39,219 nucleotides of DNA from Ignavibacteria bacterium (GTDB lineage Bacteria; Bacteroidota; Ignavibacteria; Ignavibacteriales; Melioribacteraceae). The stretch lies in the NCBI GenBank assembly GCA_009773205.1, contig WPAE01000032.1:1-39219 (forward strand), read 5' to 3'. The notes under the pieces are model-generated. The model was not told the DNA's origin, searched no databases, and saw nothing but the letters and a program-made list of their open reading frames with translations. Position numbers and translations under genes: made by a program. Shown here one piece after another: positions 27,248 to 35,767 of this stretch (positions within the stretch are counted from its first letter, which is position 1; each line of letters starts with the position of its first letter).

Positions 27248-28369
27248 AGTATTTCCGCCAAAAGTTTTTATGTAGGATTTCTCTGCAAGCACATCAACTG
27301 CTTTGGCTGTAATCATTTTATAAACCCACATCGTCCATTCTTTGTAAGATGTTTCTTCTCTGTAGGGCGAGTTTAAATACCATTTTACAAAAAGTGTCTG
27401 CCTGTTTTCAAAATAATTGATTATATCTTGAGATGCCGAACTATAGAAAGTTTTTACTTTTTCAAAATCTTCTTTTGTTAAAAAATGAATCGTTGATTTT
27501 TCGTTTACCACCATTCCGGTTTTTACAAAGCCATTATAAATATTTTCGCCCGGTTTATAATCTGGGTTAATATTCAGTTTTATAATTTCTTTTAGAAGAT
27601 AAAACTGATAAACCGAATCGCTTTCAGTTACAGGTTTTTCAAAATCACGCGTTAATTCCGAAGTAGAGTATGTTGCAATATTTCTCTCGTAATAAGTTGA
27701 TGCAAACGAAACAAGATAAAAAGCAGGGTAGTTATAATACAGCGTTTCATAAAATTTAGGATTACTTTCTTTGCGCCTGTTTTGAAGGAGACACATATAA
27801 TAGTTCGTGTTACCGCGTTGAGGAACAAAAGCTTTAATAAACTGTTCTTGATAAATTCTCAACTGCTCAAAATCATGCACAACGCCGCCTAAAACCAACA
27901 TTGATAAATTTTCGAAAGGAATATTCTTTAGCGATGAAATCTTTTGATAAGCTTCTTTAATCTTGCTCAGCCGGTCAATAGCTATTCCGCTCATTTCAAT
28001 ACCGAGTGAGTCGGTAAACTTCCTCAAAGCAATTCCATTTTCTTCATCGAGAACAAATATTGTTGGAATAAAGCTGCTGTCATTAAACTTTTTAATTAAG
28101 CCTTCGCCAAACAAAAAATTTGTTCTTTCGTTCCAAATGCTGTCGTTCATTTTGAAATGCTTCTTAATTTCCAACGGCGTTTTTCTGTGATGTAGTAAAA
28201 CGAGAATATCTTTCAAATTATCCTTCTCAAGATTTATATTCGGTTTATCCTCTTCGAAAGTAATTGTGTGCATGCTGAAATTGCCTTCGAGCAGCTGCGG
28301 TATCTCTTTCTTGTTGCTGCACGAAGCAAACAATGAAACTGTTAAAATAATTAGCGCAATGTTTTTCAT
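27224..28369 (-). CDS. Lipoprotein of unknown function
   Basis: 381 aa from the ATG at 28367-28369. MKNIALIILTVSLFASC carries a lipobox (FAS-C17), so the protein is lipid-anchored. I do not recognise the rest. It is mostly alpha-helical by composition, with the segment LRKFTDSLGIEMSGIAIDRLSKIKEAYQ and several Tyr-rich stretches (YYNYPAFYLVS). A further 24 in-frame codons upstream come from a MITE and are excluded. The TIR of that MITE supplies AGAGG 7 bases before the ATG. Before the insertion this gene began 2 bp after the methyltransferase stop, so the two were a tight operon. Confidence 0.8.
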   Translation of the reverse strand: MKNIALIILTVSLFASCSNKKEIPQLLEGNFSMHTITFEEDKPNINLEKDNLKDILVLLHHRKTPLEIKKHFKMNDSIWNERTNFLFGEGLIKKFNDSSFIPTIFVLDEENGIALRKFTDSLGIEMSGIAIDRLSKIKEAYQKISSLKNIPFENLSMLVLGGVVHDFEQLRIYQEQFIKAFVPQRGNTNYYMCLLQNRRKESNPKFYETLYYNYPAFYLVSFASTYYERNIATYSTSELTRDFEKPVTESDSVYQFYLLKEIIKLNINPDYKPGENIYNGFVKTGMVVNEKSTIHFLTKEDFEKVKTFYSSASQDIINYFENRQTLFVKWYLNSPYREETSYKEWTMWVYKMITAKAVDVLAEKSYIKTFGGNTAAFIVEK

Positions 28370-28371
28370 AA

Positions 28372-28468
28372 GGGCACCTCTAAAAACTTTTGTTTTAAAA
28401 TATTTCACGCTAAGAACACAAAGAAAAAGGAAAGCCCGCAAAGGAAATTGATATTTTTAGAGGCGCCC
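28372..28468 (-). repeat. 97-bp MITE, copy 2
   Basis: Inverted relative to copies 1 and 3 and nearly identical to copy 3. TIRs GGGCACCTCTAAAAA and TTTTTAGAGGCGCCC; target duplication ATAA at 28368-28371 and 28469-28472. It lies exactly between the methyltransferase stop and the lipoprotein start codon. Confidence 0.92.
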
Positions 28469-28472
28469 ATAA

Positions 28473-29468
28473 TCAATTTTTAGTTCCAATCATTAACGCC
28501 CAGCCGTAACTGGAGTTTATTCTTTCAATCTTCGAAAAGCCTGCATTTGCAAACCAATCGCGTATTTCTTTTTCAGTATAAGTATCGCCGCATTTTGTGC
28601 TAACAAGCAGGTTAAGTGCAAACAAAGCGCCTCCAAGCGGATCGGTTCTGTTTTCGTTCATCACCCAATCTTTTATAACAATTTGTCCGCCTCTATTTAG
28701 CGCACGCTCACATTTCTTGATCAGATTAAGATTTTGTTCGTAGTTGTTAATGTGAACAACATCAGAAAGTAAAATTAAATCGTAGCTGCTTTCAAAATCA
28801 TCTGTTAAATAATTTCCTTCTATGTAATTAATTTTCTCTTTAAGGGAAAAAGAATCCACATAATTTTTTGTTAACGGAATTACGTTTGGCAGATCAAAAA
28901 TTACAGCATTTAATTCAGGATTGTGTTCAATCATTCTCATTGAATAAACACCTGAGCCTCCGCCAACATCAAGCATAATTTTAGCGGATGTTAAGTTTAG
29001 CAGCATAGCCAAAATTTTTGCTTCTTTTACAGCGCGGCTGTGCGTTGCGTAAATAAACATATCTGTGCAATTGTTATTCAAATCATCGTTTTGACAAAAA
29101 GATGCGCCTTTTTTAACGGCGTTTGTTAATGTTCCCCAAGAGTTCCAAAGCTCGTTTGTGTGGAATAAGCCGCCGAGAAAATCTGGACTGCCTTTAACTA
29201 AATGAAGCGAAGCGGCATCTGTGTTGTAAAACTTTCCATGTAATTTCTTTAGGAAACCGAGAGAGACAAGAGCGTTTAGCAATCTTTCGGCAGCGTGTTC
29301 ATCGCAATTAATTTGTTTTGCTGTTTCGCTCGAAGGCAGCAAGCGTTTATCAAGAATTGTAAAAACGTTCAACTCAAGGGCAGTTAAAATAATTCTGCTA
29401 ACTTGAAATCCATTAGCAAGTTCTAAAATTTTATTTTGGTCAAGAACATCATTTGCTATAGAACTCAT
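28473..29468 (-). CDS. SAM-dependent O-methyltransferase-like protein
   Basis: 331 aa. An N-terminal winged-helix dimerisation domain (about 10-105, ILTALELNVFTILDKRLLPSSETAKQINC cut into shorter recognisable helices) precedes a class I methyltransferase with LDVGGGSGVYSMRMIEHNP, FDLPNVIPL, LILLSDVVHI and GGQIVIKDWVMNE. This layout matches the acetylserotonin/caffeate O-methyltransferase family (PF00891 type), used in bacteria on polyketides, carotenoids and quinone-like compounds. The substrate is not predictable. ATG at 29466-29468 with AGGA upstream. Confidence 0.85.
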   Translation of the reverse strand: MSSIANDVLDQNKILELANGFQVSRIILTALELNVFTILDKRLLPSSETAKQINCDEHAAERLLNALVSLGFLKKLHGKFYNTDAASLHLVKGSPDFLGGLFHTNELWNSWGTLTNAVKKGASFCQNDDLNNNCTDMFIYATHSRAVKEAKILAMLLNLTSAKIMLDVGGGSGVYSMRMIEHNPELNAVIFDLPNVIPLTKNYVDSFSLKEKINYIEGNYLTDDFESSYDLILLSDVVHINNYEQNLNLIKKCERALNRGGQIVIKDWVMNENRTDPLGGALFALNLLVSTKCGDTYTEKEIRDWFANAGFSKIERINSSYGWALMIGTKN

Positions 29469-29514
29469 ATTAATTCCTAAAACATTTTCGTCAACTTAGC
29501 ATGGTTGAAAAGTG

Positions 29515-29645
29515 ATGAATCTTCTCGCCGCAACCTGCCCGCCGCTTTGCTTTGGCAGGCGGGGCAGCGAGGTTTCTGAAAACAAATTTTTTTATTCGCC
29601 TCAAGAGGCGGGGAATTTGACCCTCGTCCGCCTCTGGCGGATTAA
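29515..29645 (-). repeat. 132-bp palindrome-rich dispersed repeat, copy C
   Basis: 131 bp, same orientation as copy B and highly similar throughout; it differs by a short deletion in the AT-rich centre. It lies in the 250-bp gap between yitT-like and methyltransferase genes. Its CCGCC/GGCGG hairpins could form in a read-through transcript. Confidence 0.85.
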
Positions 29646-29718
29646 AACTAAGCTACCTCATTTCTCGGCAGCACCATGCACGATTTGCAAGGCGAGTTAT
29701 AAATTACAACTCCTTTTA

Positions 29719-30654
29719 TTATATTCTTCTTCTAAAACCTTCGCCAAGAACTTCGTGAACGTTGTAAACAATAACAAACGCATGCGGATCTACTTCTTTA
29801 ACAATTTCTACCAATCGAGAAACTTCTCTAAGAGGAACAACTGCAAGAAGCATTTCTCTTTCTATATTTTTATAAACGCCGCGTGTATCAATGGCTGTAA
29901 CACCTCGCTCCATTTTTGTTAAAATTGCTTCAGAAATTTCTTCATACTTATCCGAAATTACATAAGCGGCGCGTGCATAATCGAATCCATCTATTATTAT
30001 GTCTATTAACCTTGCAGAAATAAAAAGTAAAAAGATTGCGTAAAATGTAAGCGAAAGAGCTGGCTTATCCGGCGATAAATCTTTTAATTCTATTATAATT
30101 CCGGCGAGAGCAATTACAAAGAAATCAATTATCATAATAGATTGCCCTGGCTTAATACCGAAACGCTTGTGCATTATAGAAGCCACAATATCGGAACCGG
30201 CAGTTGTGCCTTTAAATTTGAAAATGATACCAAGACCAACACCAAGAAGTACAGCGCCAATAAGAACCATAAACAAAAAATCGTGTTTGTATAAATCTTG
30301 TATTGTAGCAGAGTCCTGTAATTTCAAATATTCAAAACCGGGGATATCGCCTCGGAAAAGATCTATAAAAAATGAATTAATTGAAAAACCTACAAAGGTT
30401 CTTAGCCCAAACTCTTTGCCTAATTCTTTCATTCCCCAAAGGAAAAGAGGAATGTTTAATATCCAGATCAGAATTCCAACAGAAATTGTATTGCCCGATA
30501 AATAATGAAGCGCCATAGCTAGCCCGCTAACGCCGCCGGGCACAACTTTGGCATCTACTAAAAAGACTCCAATTCCTATTGCCATTAACGCAGCGCCAAT
30601 GGTTATTGCAATGTAATCTATTATTGGATACTTTTTTAAAAATGACTTGCTCAT
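29719..30654 (-). CDS. YitT family membrane protein
   Basis: 311 aa. Five or six hydrophobic helices in the first 200 residues (for example YIAITIGAALMAIGIGVFL and FLFMVLIGAVLLGVGLGIIF) with the family's PGGVSGLAMAL and GTTAGSDIVASIM motifs. The C-terminal soluble domain (about 225-311, DUF2179 type) contains ITRGVTAID-like ERGVTAIDTRGVY and VVPLREVSRLVEIVKEVDPHAFVIV. Function in the family is unsettled. ATG at 30652-30654. Confidence 0.9.
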   Translation of the reverse strand: MSKSFLKKYPIIDYIAITIGAALMAIGIGVFLVDAKVVPGGVSGLAMALHYLSGNTISVGILIWILNIPLFLWGMKELGKEFGLRTFVGFSINSFFIDLFRGDIPGFEYLKLQDSATIQDLYKHDFLFMVLIGAVLLGVGLGIIFKFKGTTAGSDIVASIMHKRFGIKPGQSIMIIDFFVIALAGIIIELKDLSPDKPALSLTFYAIFLLFISARLIDIIIDGFDYARAAYVISDKYEEISEAILTKMERGVTAIDTRGVYKNIEREMLLAVVPLREVSRLVEIVKEVDPHAFVIVYNVHEVLGEGFRRRI

Positions 30655-30713
30655 TAACCTGCTCTTTAGTTATTAAGTAAGCAAAAATAGTTAGAGGCGG
30701 GGCATCTTCAAAA

Positions 30714-30748
30714 CAACTCTGCTGAAGTAAAAGCGTTTCACAGAGTTG
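30714..30748 (-). terminator. Possible intrinsic terminator
   Basis: CAACTCTG and CAGAGTTG pair as an 8-bp stem around a 19-base loop. On the minus strand a TTTT tract follows. It would terminate the small ACT-like gene; the MITE at 30783 now lies between them. Confidence 0.4.
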
Positions 30749-30782
30749 ATAGCCGAGTGTCTAAACTCACAATTTGAATTGA

Positions 30783-30879
30783 GGGCACCTCTAAAAATAT
30801 CAATTTCCTTTGTGGGCTTTCCTTTTTCTTTGTGTTCTTAGCGTGAAATATTTTAAAACAAAAGTTTTTAGAGGTGCCA
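30783..30879 (+). repeat. 97-bp MITE, copy 3
   Basis: TIRs GGGCACCTCTAAAAA and TTTTTAGAGGTGCCA (terminal base changed). Target duplication TTGA at 30779-30782 and 30880-30883. Removing the element restores the palindrome GAATTGAGTCAATTC, so it inserted into a 7-bp-arm inverted repeat. Confidence 0.9.
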
Positions 30880-30942
30880 TTGAGTCAATTCGAGATCACC
30901 ATGCGAATCGTGCGGGGTAAACTCGCGGCAACTTTTAGTTAT

Positions 30943-31200
30943 TTACTCAACTTCAAGTTCAACTAACTTAGAAGAAACGCCGGGCAGAAGAGAAAGTTTG
31001 CGGGCAATTTCTTGATTTTGCTCGTCGCTGCCAACAATTTCTAAAATCAATAAACCGGAGTCTGAGCAATTATCCAGCACGCCATCGTGAATTCCCAAAC
31101 GAGTTTTTATTAAACATCCCCAGCCGGTTAAAATTTGCTGAACTTTTACAGCTTCCTCTTTTCTCCTGCCAATTAGAACCAAAAGAATCGTCTTTTTCAT
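30943..31200 (-). CDS. Small ACT-like protein (TM1266-type regulator candidate)
   Basis: 85 aa, ATG at 31198-31200 with GGAG upstream. The pattern VLIGRRKEEAVKVQQILTGW, then TRLGIHDGV, GLLILEIVG and KLSLLPGVSSKLVELE follows the beta-alpha-beta-beta-alpha-beta plan of the ACT-like TM1266 family, annotated elsewhere as putative iron-only hydrogenase system regulators. No hydrogenase gene is in the window. The assignment rests on pattern only. Confidence 0.6.
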   Translation of the reverse strand: MKKTILLVLIGRRKEEAVKVQQILTGWGCLIKTRLGIHDGVLDNCSDSGLLILEIVGSDEQNQEIARKLSLLPGVSSKLVELEVE

Positions 31201-31287
31201 TTATTTCTCCGAATTATTAAAAATTGCATTTCAAAATAGACAAATCTAATAGAAGCAGCAATTTAGGTTACATGAGAATTTGTTGTT

Positions 31288-31306
31288 GATAAACAATAAA
31301 TTTATC
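31288..31306. promoter_or_regulatory. Candidate operator upstream of the DUF2975/XRE pair
   Basis: GATAAA and TTTATC half sites with 7 bp between, 55 bp before the DUF2975 start. It could be bound by the XRE protein encoded at the end of the same operon. Only symmetry and position support this. Confidence 0.3.
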
Positions 31307-31360
31307 TTGATATACAGAAAATAATTATTTAATTTCGAACAACAACTTACAGGAGCTAAA

Positions 31361-31999
31361 ATGAAAACCAGATTTTTTGAAAACTTCAAAATCTCAGGGA
31401 GTTACAGTGTGTTAAGCGTACTTTTAGGTTCTTTTGGATTAGCAACGGTGCTGTCAGTTCTAATTCCCTTGCTTTTTTTGTTCAGCGGAGAATCGCTGCC
31501 ATCATGGATTGGGTTAATTGTGCAATTAGAACTTCCCGCTTCAGAAGTGAAGAGAATTGCCCAATCTAATTATTCCATATTTCCAATTTGGGGAGAGCTA
31601 ACAATATCTCATCCAAACAGATTGAATGAAATATTGAGTGCGCTCATTCCAATCTTGGCTTTCGGCTCTATTTCTTACGGAATTTATCTTTTACGCAAAC
31701 TGCTTAAGAATATCTATGAACAAAACTACTTTGCAAAAGAAAATAAAAATATAATGTACACGCTTGGTACGTTATGCATTGCTATTCCATACATAGTAAA
31801 ACAACTTCAATTTGCGGTAGCGGCTTCTTTGCCAAAAGATATTATTGTTGATGGAATGAAAATATTATCGGCTCATCATCCTGGAATTGCAGAAGCAATA
31901 TTAAGTCCATATTTCTGTGCTGGAATGCTGCTAATAATTTTTGCGGATGTTTTTAAAGAAGGGAAAAAAATAAAAGAAGAAAACGATTTAACGGTATGA
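31361..31999 (+). CDS. DUF2975 membrane protein
   Basis: 212 aa with four hydrophobic helices (about 15-42, 78-104, 124-148, 178-195) and the ending FADVFKEGKKIKEENDLTV, which is the usual DUF2975 tail. AGGAG precedes the ATG. It is followed 7 bp later by a small XRE regulator, the standard partner of DUF2975 genes in many bacteria. Its biochemical role is unknown. Confidence 0.87.
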   Translation: MKTRFFENFKISGSYSVLSVLLGSFGLATVLSVLIPLLFLFSGESLPSWIGLIVQLELPASEVKRIAQSNYSIFPIWGELTISHPNRLNEILSALIPILAFGSISYGIYLLRKLLKNIYEQNYFAKENKNIMYTLGTLCIAIPYIVKQLQFAVAASLPKDIIVDGMKILSAHHPGIAEAILSPYFCAGMLLIIFADVFKEGKKIKEENDLTV

Positions 32000-32006
32000 T
32001 GACACA

Positions 32007-32228
32007 ATGATAAGAATAAACTTAGATGTAATGATGGCGAAAAGGAAAATGTCGCTGACCGAGCTTGCCGAAAAAGTTGGAATAACAATGGCAAACCTAT
32101 CCATACTCAAAACCGAAAAGGCACGCGCTATTCGTTTCTCTACACTCGAAGCAATTTGTAAGTATTTGGATTGCCAGCCCGGAGATATTTTGGAGTATAT
32201 ACCAGACGCGAAACGAAATGAAATATGA
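32007..32228 (+). CDS. XRE/Cro-CI family HTH regulator (YozG-like)
   Basis: 73 aa, a lone helix-turn-helix: MSLTELAEKVGITMANLSILKTEKARAIRFS gives helices 2 and 3, then TLEAICKYLDCQPGDILEY. This is the HTH_26 form found next to DUF2975 genes. Probably autoregulatory for the two-gene operon. Confidence 0.92.
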   Translation: MIRINLDVMMAKRKMSLTELAEKVGITMANLSILKTEKARAIRFSTLEAICKYLDCQPGDILEYIPDAKRNEI

Positions 32229-32530
32229 CCCAACGACCTTCTTACAAATCTTTTTCGGTTGCTTTATTTATGGTCAAATGCGAAGTAAGAGCGTCATATC
32301 GAAAAATATTCTCAAAAGTAATTAACTTGGTCTGGTCAATTTTGTCCGGAATATTGACGGTTTTTAACGGAAACAACAACAACTAACAACCAACAGCTAT
32401 AACAGGACATTCATTACAACTTTGAACCTTGCGCTACATTCTCTTTCGCAAAGTAAGTCTTCGGAGCCAAGCGGAGATCCCGCAGTTCTTTTGCGGGACA
32501 ATCCGTTTACAATCCGCCAGACAAAATGAA
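32229..32530. other. Intergenic spacer with hairpin
   Basis: About 300 bp between converging genes. A clear 7-bp stem, TCCCGCA (32478-32484) and TGCGGGA (32492-32498), sits about 30 bp beyond the res stop and may serve as a weak terminator on either strand. Nothing else recognisable. Confidence 0.5.
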
Positions 32531-35449
32531 TTACAATAAATCTTTTGGGTTGTTGAACCAAAACTCACGATAACGACGGGGAAGTGCCGTTACATTATCT
32601 GTGAATAATTTGAGAGACACATTAATATTATAGCCCAAATGCTCATAAGACTTTTTACTAAAGATTTTTTCGAAACCGTCAACTTTTAATTGGTAATCTG
32701 TATAAGCAGTTCCTTTCGGATCAACAAAGATAATTTTGTAATCATTACCTTTCTTTAACCAAAAGATAAAATCGGGGAAAAATGATTTTTCCTTATCTGC
32801 TTCCATGTAAGGAATATAAATACTGTCTAACGATTCATTAATTTTACTGAACATCCACCAATCGTATTTCTTCTTTATATCATAAGCATTTGCTACCACG
32901 TATGTATCTAATTCATTTAGGAAAGCAACTTCGCTTGGATGTTGAATTATATGTTTGATGAATTTTACTTTTTCATCAGATGTAATTACAGGAATATAAT
33001 AATGTTCTGATATTCGTTTGATCGTAAGTTCTTCAACTAAGGCCTCTCTTTTAGGCTCGGCTTTTTCTTTAATAGTATTGAAGATTACTTCACTAATGAT
33101 ACCTTGTTTAAATAATTCTTCTGATTTTTTGAAATCTGCGGGATTTATTTGAGCTTGCGATGAAGTAATTTCCTTTATAGTATTGATTAGTTCTGAAAGT
33201 TTTGTGAATTCATTAGAAATAGAGATTTTTTTAAAGTGGATAATTTCTTCATCTAAATTTTTAAAGCCACTAAGATATTTACGCTTTGAATTGATATGAA
33301 ATGAAAAGCGATTTATGATTGAATTTGTATCTGAATATTTTTTAGAATCATCTTCAGCTAAAAGTGTAGTGGAAGAAATAGACGATCTCAATAAAGAAAG
33401 ATCATTTACATTAGCATTTGTGTTGAAAAGTAAGACATTATCATTAACTGACGATAAATAATTATTCAATTTTGTTTTTGAAGCGGCAGCTAAATAGAAT
33501 GGGGTTAAGTCCTCAAAGTGGGATGATTTTATATCGTAATATGGAATAAATAAATCGCACTTGGATTCGTTTTGTGTTAATGACAAGATTGCATGATCAA
33601 TAGCTGTAACGCTATCAGATTTAATTGCTTCAACTACTTTTTGAATCGCACTTTTATTCGTTCCGAAAATAAAAAGAGTTTCAAGCACATTTGAATATTC
33701 ACTCAACTTTTCAAAATCGGATTGAAGAATTTGATTTGAATTGCGGAGCTTAATAATACGTTTTCTTTTACCCGGTAATGGTGATATACGAACACCACGA
33801 CCAAGAGATTGAAGAATGAATTTTTGTGCATCGGTTGAAGTGCCAATATTGATATAATTAATAACATTTGGACGATTAGAATCCCAACCTTCATAAAATC
33901 TACGTGAGCCCATCATTATGTTTAAATGAGGATTTTCATTTAATCTATTGAAATAGCTTTTATCATCATAAGTTTTTGTAAACTCATACCCAATTAATTT
34001 GTTCTTTATCCATTCAGAAATATCACCGATATTTATCAGTGCAAACGGCTTATCAGATTCTTTTAACTTAAATGCAAGTTCATTGGTAGTAGAGTTAGTT
34101 GTAACTTCGATTTCGCCAAAACCATCGGAATTAAAAATAGATTTAAGAACATCCTCACGTTCAACAGTAGAAAAGAATGTAAGTGGAAACGTGTGAGGTT
34201 CATTTTCAAAGATATATTCTTTATGATTTTTAAATTCTTTAATGAGTTCATCTTTGGCTTGATTGAAAACAGATTTGGTTATTCTACCACGCGCAAATTT
34301 AACAAGGACGTTAAAAAAAACCAGTAGATCAGATTCCTCAGTGTTTACAGAATTGACAAGTGTTAACATTAATGGGGAATGGTAAGAAGATTTATCCTTG
34401 CGATGAACCTTCTTGTAGTAATCTTTACTGAATGACAAAGTAAGAAGAGATTTAATAACAATCTTTTCTTTTTCTTCTTGCGAAAAATCGTCTTCGTTTT
34501 TTGAATTAAATGATTTGTATTCTTCGCCACTTACATACAGATGTTTTCCGTAACCTTCCGTAATAAACTTTTCTAAATTGAAATTGAAAAGTGTTGTAAC
34601 TAAATCCCAATTATCAGTAAAAGTAGCGGAGAAGTTAAATAGGAAGCCATTTCTTGAGAGAATACTAAAATAGGATTGCCGTTTGGAATCTTCCTTACCG
34701 CCTTTGTGAGCTTCATCTAAAAGAATATACCAATTGCCATTATTATCATAGTTTCTATAATCAATTTGAACTTCTTTTTGCTCATCGCTGAAGTTAACAG
34801 AACGATAATAGAAAACTGATATTTCATCTGAGAAAGAAAGTTTTTCGTTTTTAATTCTTTCGTAATCTTTGATGCTATAGAGATTGATCCTACGGTTTGA
34901 ACTTGCAGCATTATATTCGTTAATAAGTTCTTTGATTTGATCTAACAAATCTTCGCGCGGAGCTAAAATAAGAATATCATGAGCAGGTATTTCGTCAAAT
35001 GTTATTAGAGAACTTAATAGCTCGATAACTTTTATAATCAATAAACTTTTACCGGAACCGGTAGCCATCCAAAATGAGCAGCGATTAATGAAATTACGAA
35101 AGAGGATTTGGTCGTTTTCTACAGGATAATTGTTTGAAAAAATAGAAAAGAGGTCTTTGTTTGCTGGAGTGATTGAAAATGATTCTTCCTTAAATTCGTT
35201 TGTGTTAAAAAGGTTGAGCAAATGTTCTTTGCGTATGAGATTATTAGCGGGATTTTCAGATAGTGAAAAGTCTTTTGCTTCTTCATAATATAGATGTAGA
35301 AGCTTAGCAGTATTCTGCAAAGATTTTATCTGATAGTCATACAAAGTTTTTGATGCTGAGAAGGAAGAAAAATTAAAATTAGACCAAGACAAAGGAAGGT
35401 CTTCTATTTTTCGCGATGTAATTATCTCTTCTAAAATTAAGGATGGCAT
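32531..35449 (-). CDS. Type III-like restriction enzyme, Res subunit (helicase-nuclease)
   Basis: 972 aa. The SF2 helicase core has MATGSGKSLL (Walker A, about residue 130), ILAPREDLLDQI, LLDEAHKGG (DEAH, about 245), FSATFT, and the late motif QSLGRGVRISPLPGKRKR. The C-terminal nuclease of PD-(D/E)xK type reads FFPDFIFW and IIFVDPKGT (D and K, about residue 910). This layout is that of type III Res proteins, which translocate or slide along DNA and cut near modified sites' unmethylated counterparts with Mod. It is the last gene of the mod-bro-res operon; ATG at 35447-35449. Confidence 0.88.
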   Translation of the reverse strand: MPSLILEEIITSRKIEDLPLSWSNFNFSSFSASKTLYDYQIKSLQNTAKLLHLYYEEAKDFSLSENPANNLIRKEHLLNLFNTNEFKEESFSITPANKDLFSIFSNNYPVENDQILFRNFINRCSFWMATGSGKSLLIIKVIELLSSLITFDEIPAHDILILAPREDLLDQIKELINEYNAASSNRRINLYSIKDYERIKNEKLSFSDEISVFYYRSVNFSDEQKEVQIDYRNYDNNGNWYILLDEAHKGGKEDSKRQSYFSILSRNGFLFNFSATFTDNWDLVTTLFNFNLEKFITEGYGKHLYVSGEEYKSFNSKNEDDFSQEEKEKIVIKSLLTLSFSKDYYKKVHRKDKSSYHSPLMLTLVNSVNTEESDLLVFFNVLVKFARGRITKSVFNQAKDELIKEFKNHKEYIFENEPHTFPLTFFSTVEREDVLKSIFNSDGFGEIEVTTNSTTNELAFKLKESDKPFALINIGDISEWIKNKLIGYEFTKTYDDKSYFNRLNENPHLNIMMGSRRFYEGWDSNRPNVINYINIGTSTDAQKFILQSLGRGVRISPLPGKRKRIIKLRNSNQILQSDFEKLSEYSNVLETLFIFGTNKSAIQKVVEAIKSDSVTAIDHAILSLTQNESKCDLFIPYYDIKSSHFEDLTPFYLAAASKTKLNNYLSSVNDNVLLFNTNANVNDLSLLRSSISSTTLLAEDDSKKYSDTNSIINRFSFHINSKRKYLSGFKNLDEEIIHFKKISISNEFTKLSELINTIKEITSSQAQINPADFKKSEELFKQGIISEVIFNTIKEKAEPKREALVEELTIKRISEHYYIPVITSDEKVKFIKHIIQHPSEVAFLNELDTYVVANAYDIKKKYDWWMFSKINESLDSIYIPYMEADKEKSFFPDFIFWLKKGNDYKIIFVDPKGTAYTDYQLKVDGFEKIFSKKSYEHLGYNINVSLKLFTDNVTALPRRYREFWFNNPKDLL

Positions 35450-35536
35450 TTATATCCGTTAAAATCTTTTAAAAATGTTATTTACATTTAGTTTGAACTG
35501 AAAAGTAATGCTTGACAGTTGAATTATAGCAAAGCA

Positions 35537-35767
35537 TTATTTCAATTTTCGTTTCTCTTCTGTTCTGCCAAGTTGTTTAGCATTCTTTTTTGTAACAACC
35601 CTTTTGCCTGTTTTATCTTCAATTGCTTTGCGCGTATTACCGGCAATAGTTCCACCTTGTTTGGCAATTACACGGTTATCTTCAAAAGTTTCCGGATTCT
35701 TTTCCTTTGAAATTTCTGTTGTAGTAGCTTCTGCAAGCATATTAAGAACAAGTTCAAGGGTTGTCAT
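35537..35767 (-). pseudogene. C-terminal part of the Bro-N protein, in the -1 frame
   Basis: 76 codons open from an ATG that overlaps the upstream stop (ATGA). The product, TTLELVLNMLAEATTTEISK and GGTIAGNTRKAIEDKTGKRV, looks like the C-terminal end of the longer Bro-N/antirepressor-like proteins rather than a separate gene. It joins the upstream frame perfectly if one base is gained in the A-run at 35786-35790. It may be produced by frameshifting, by coupled restart, or be non-functional. Confidence 0.65.

Noticed and set aside
28370-28441. Extended N-terminus of the lipoprotein
   Set aside because: Encoded by the MITE. It would push the lipobox cysteine to about residue 41, too far for a normal signal peptide.
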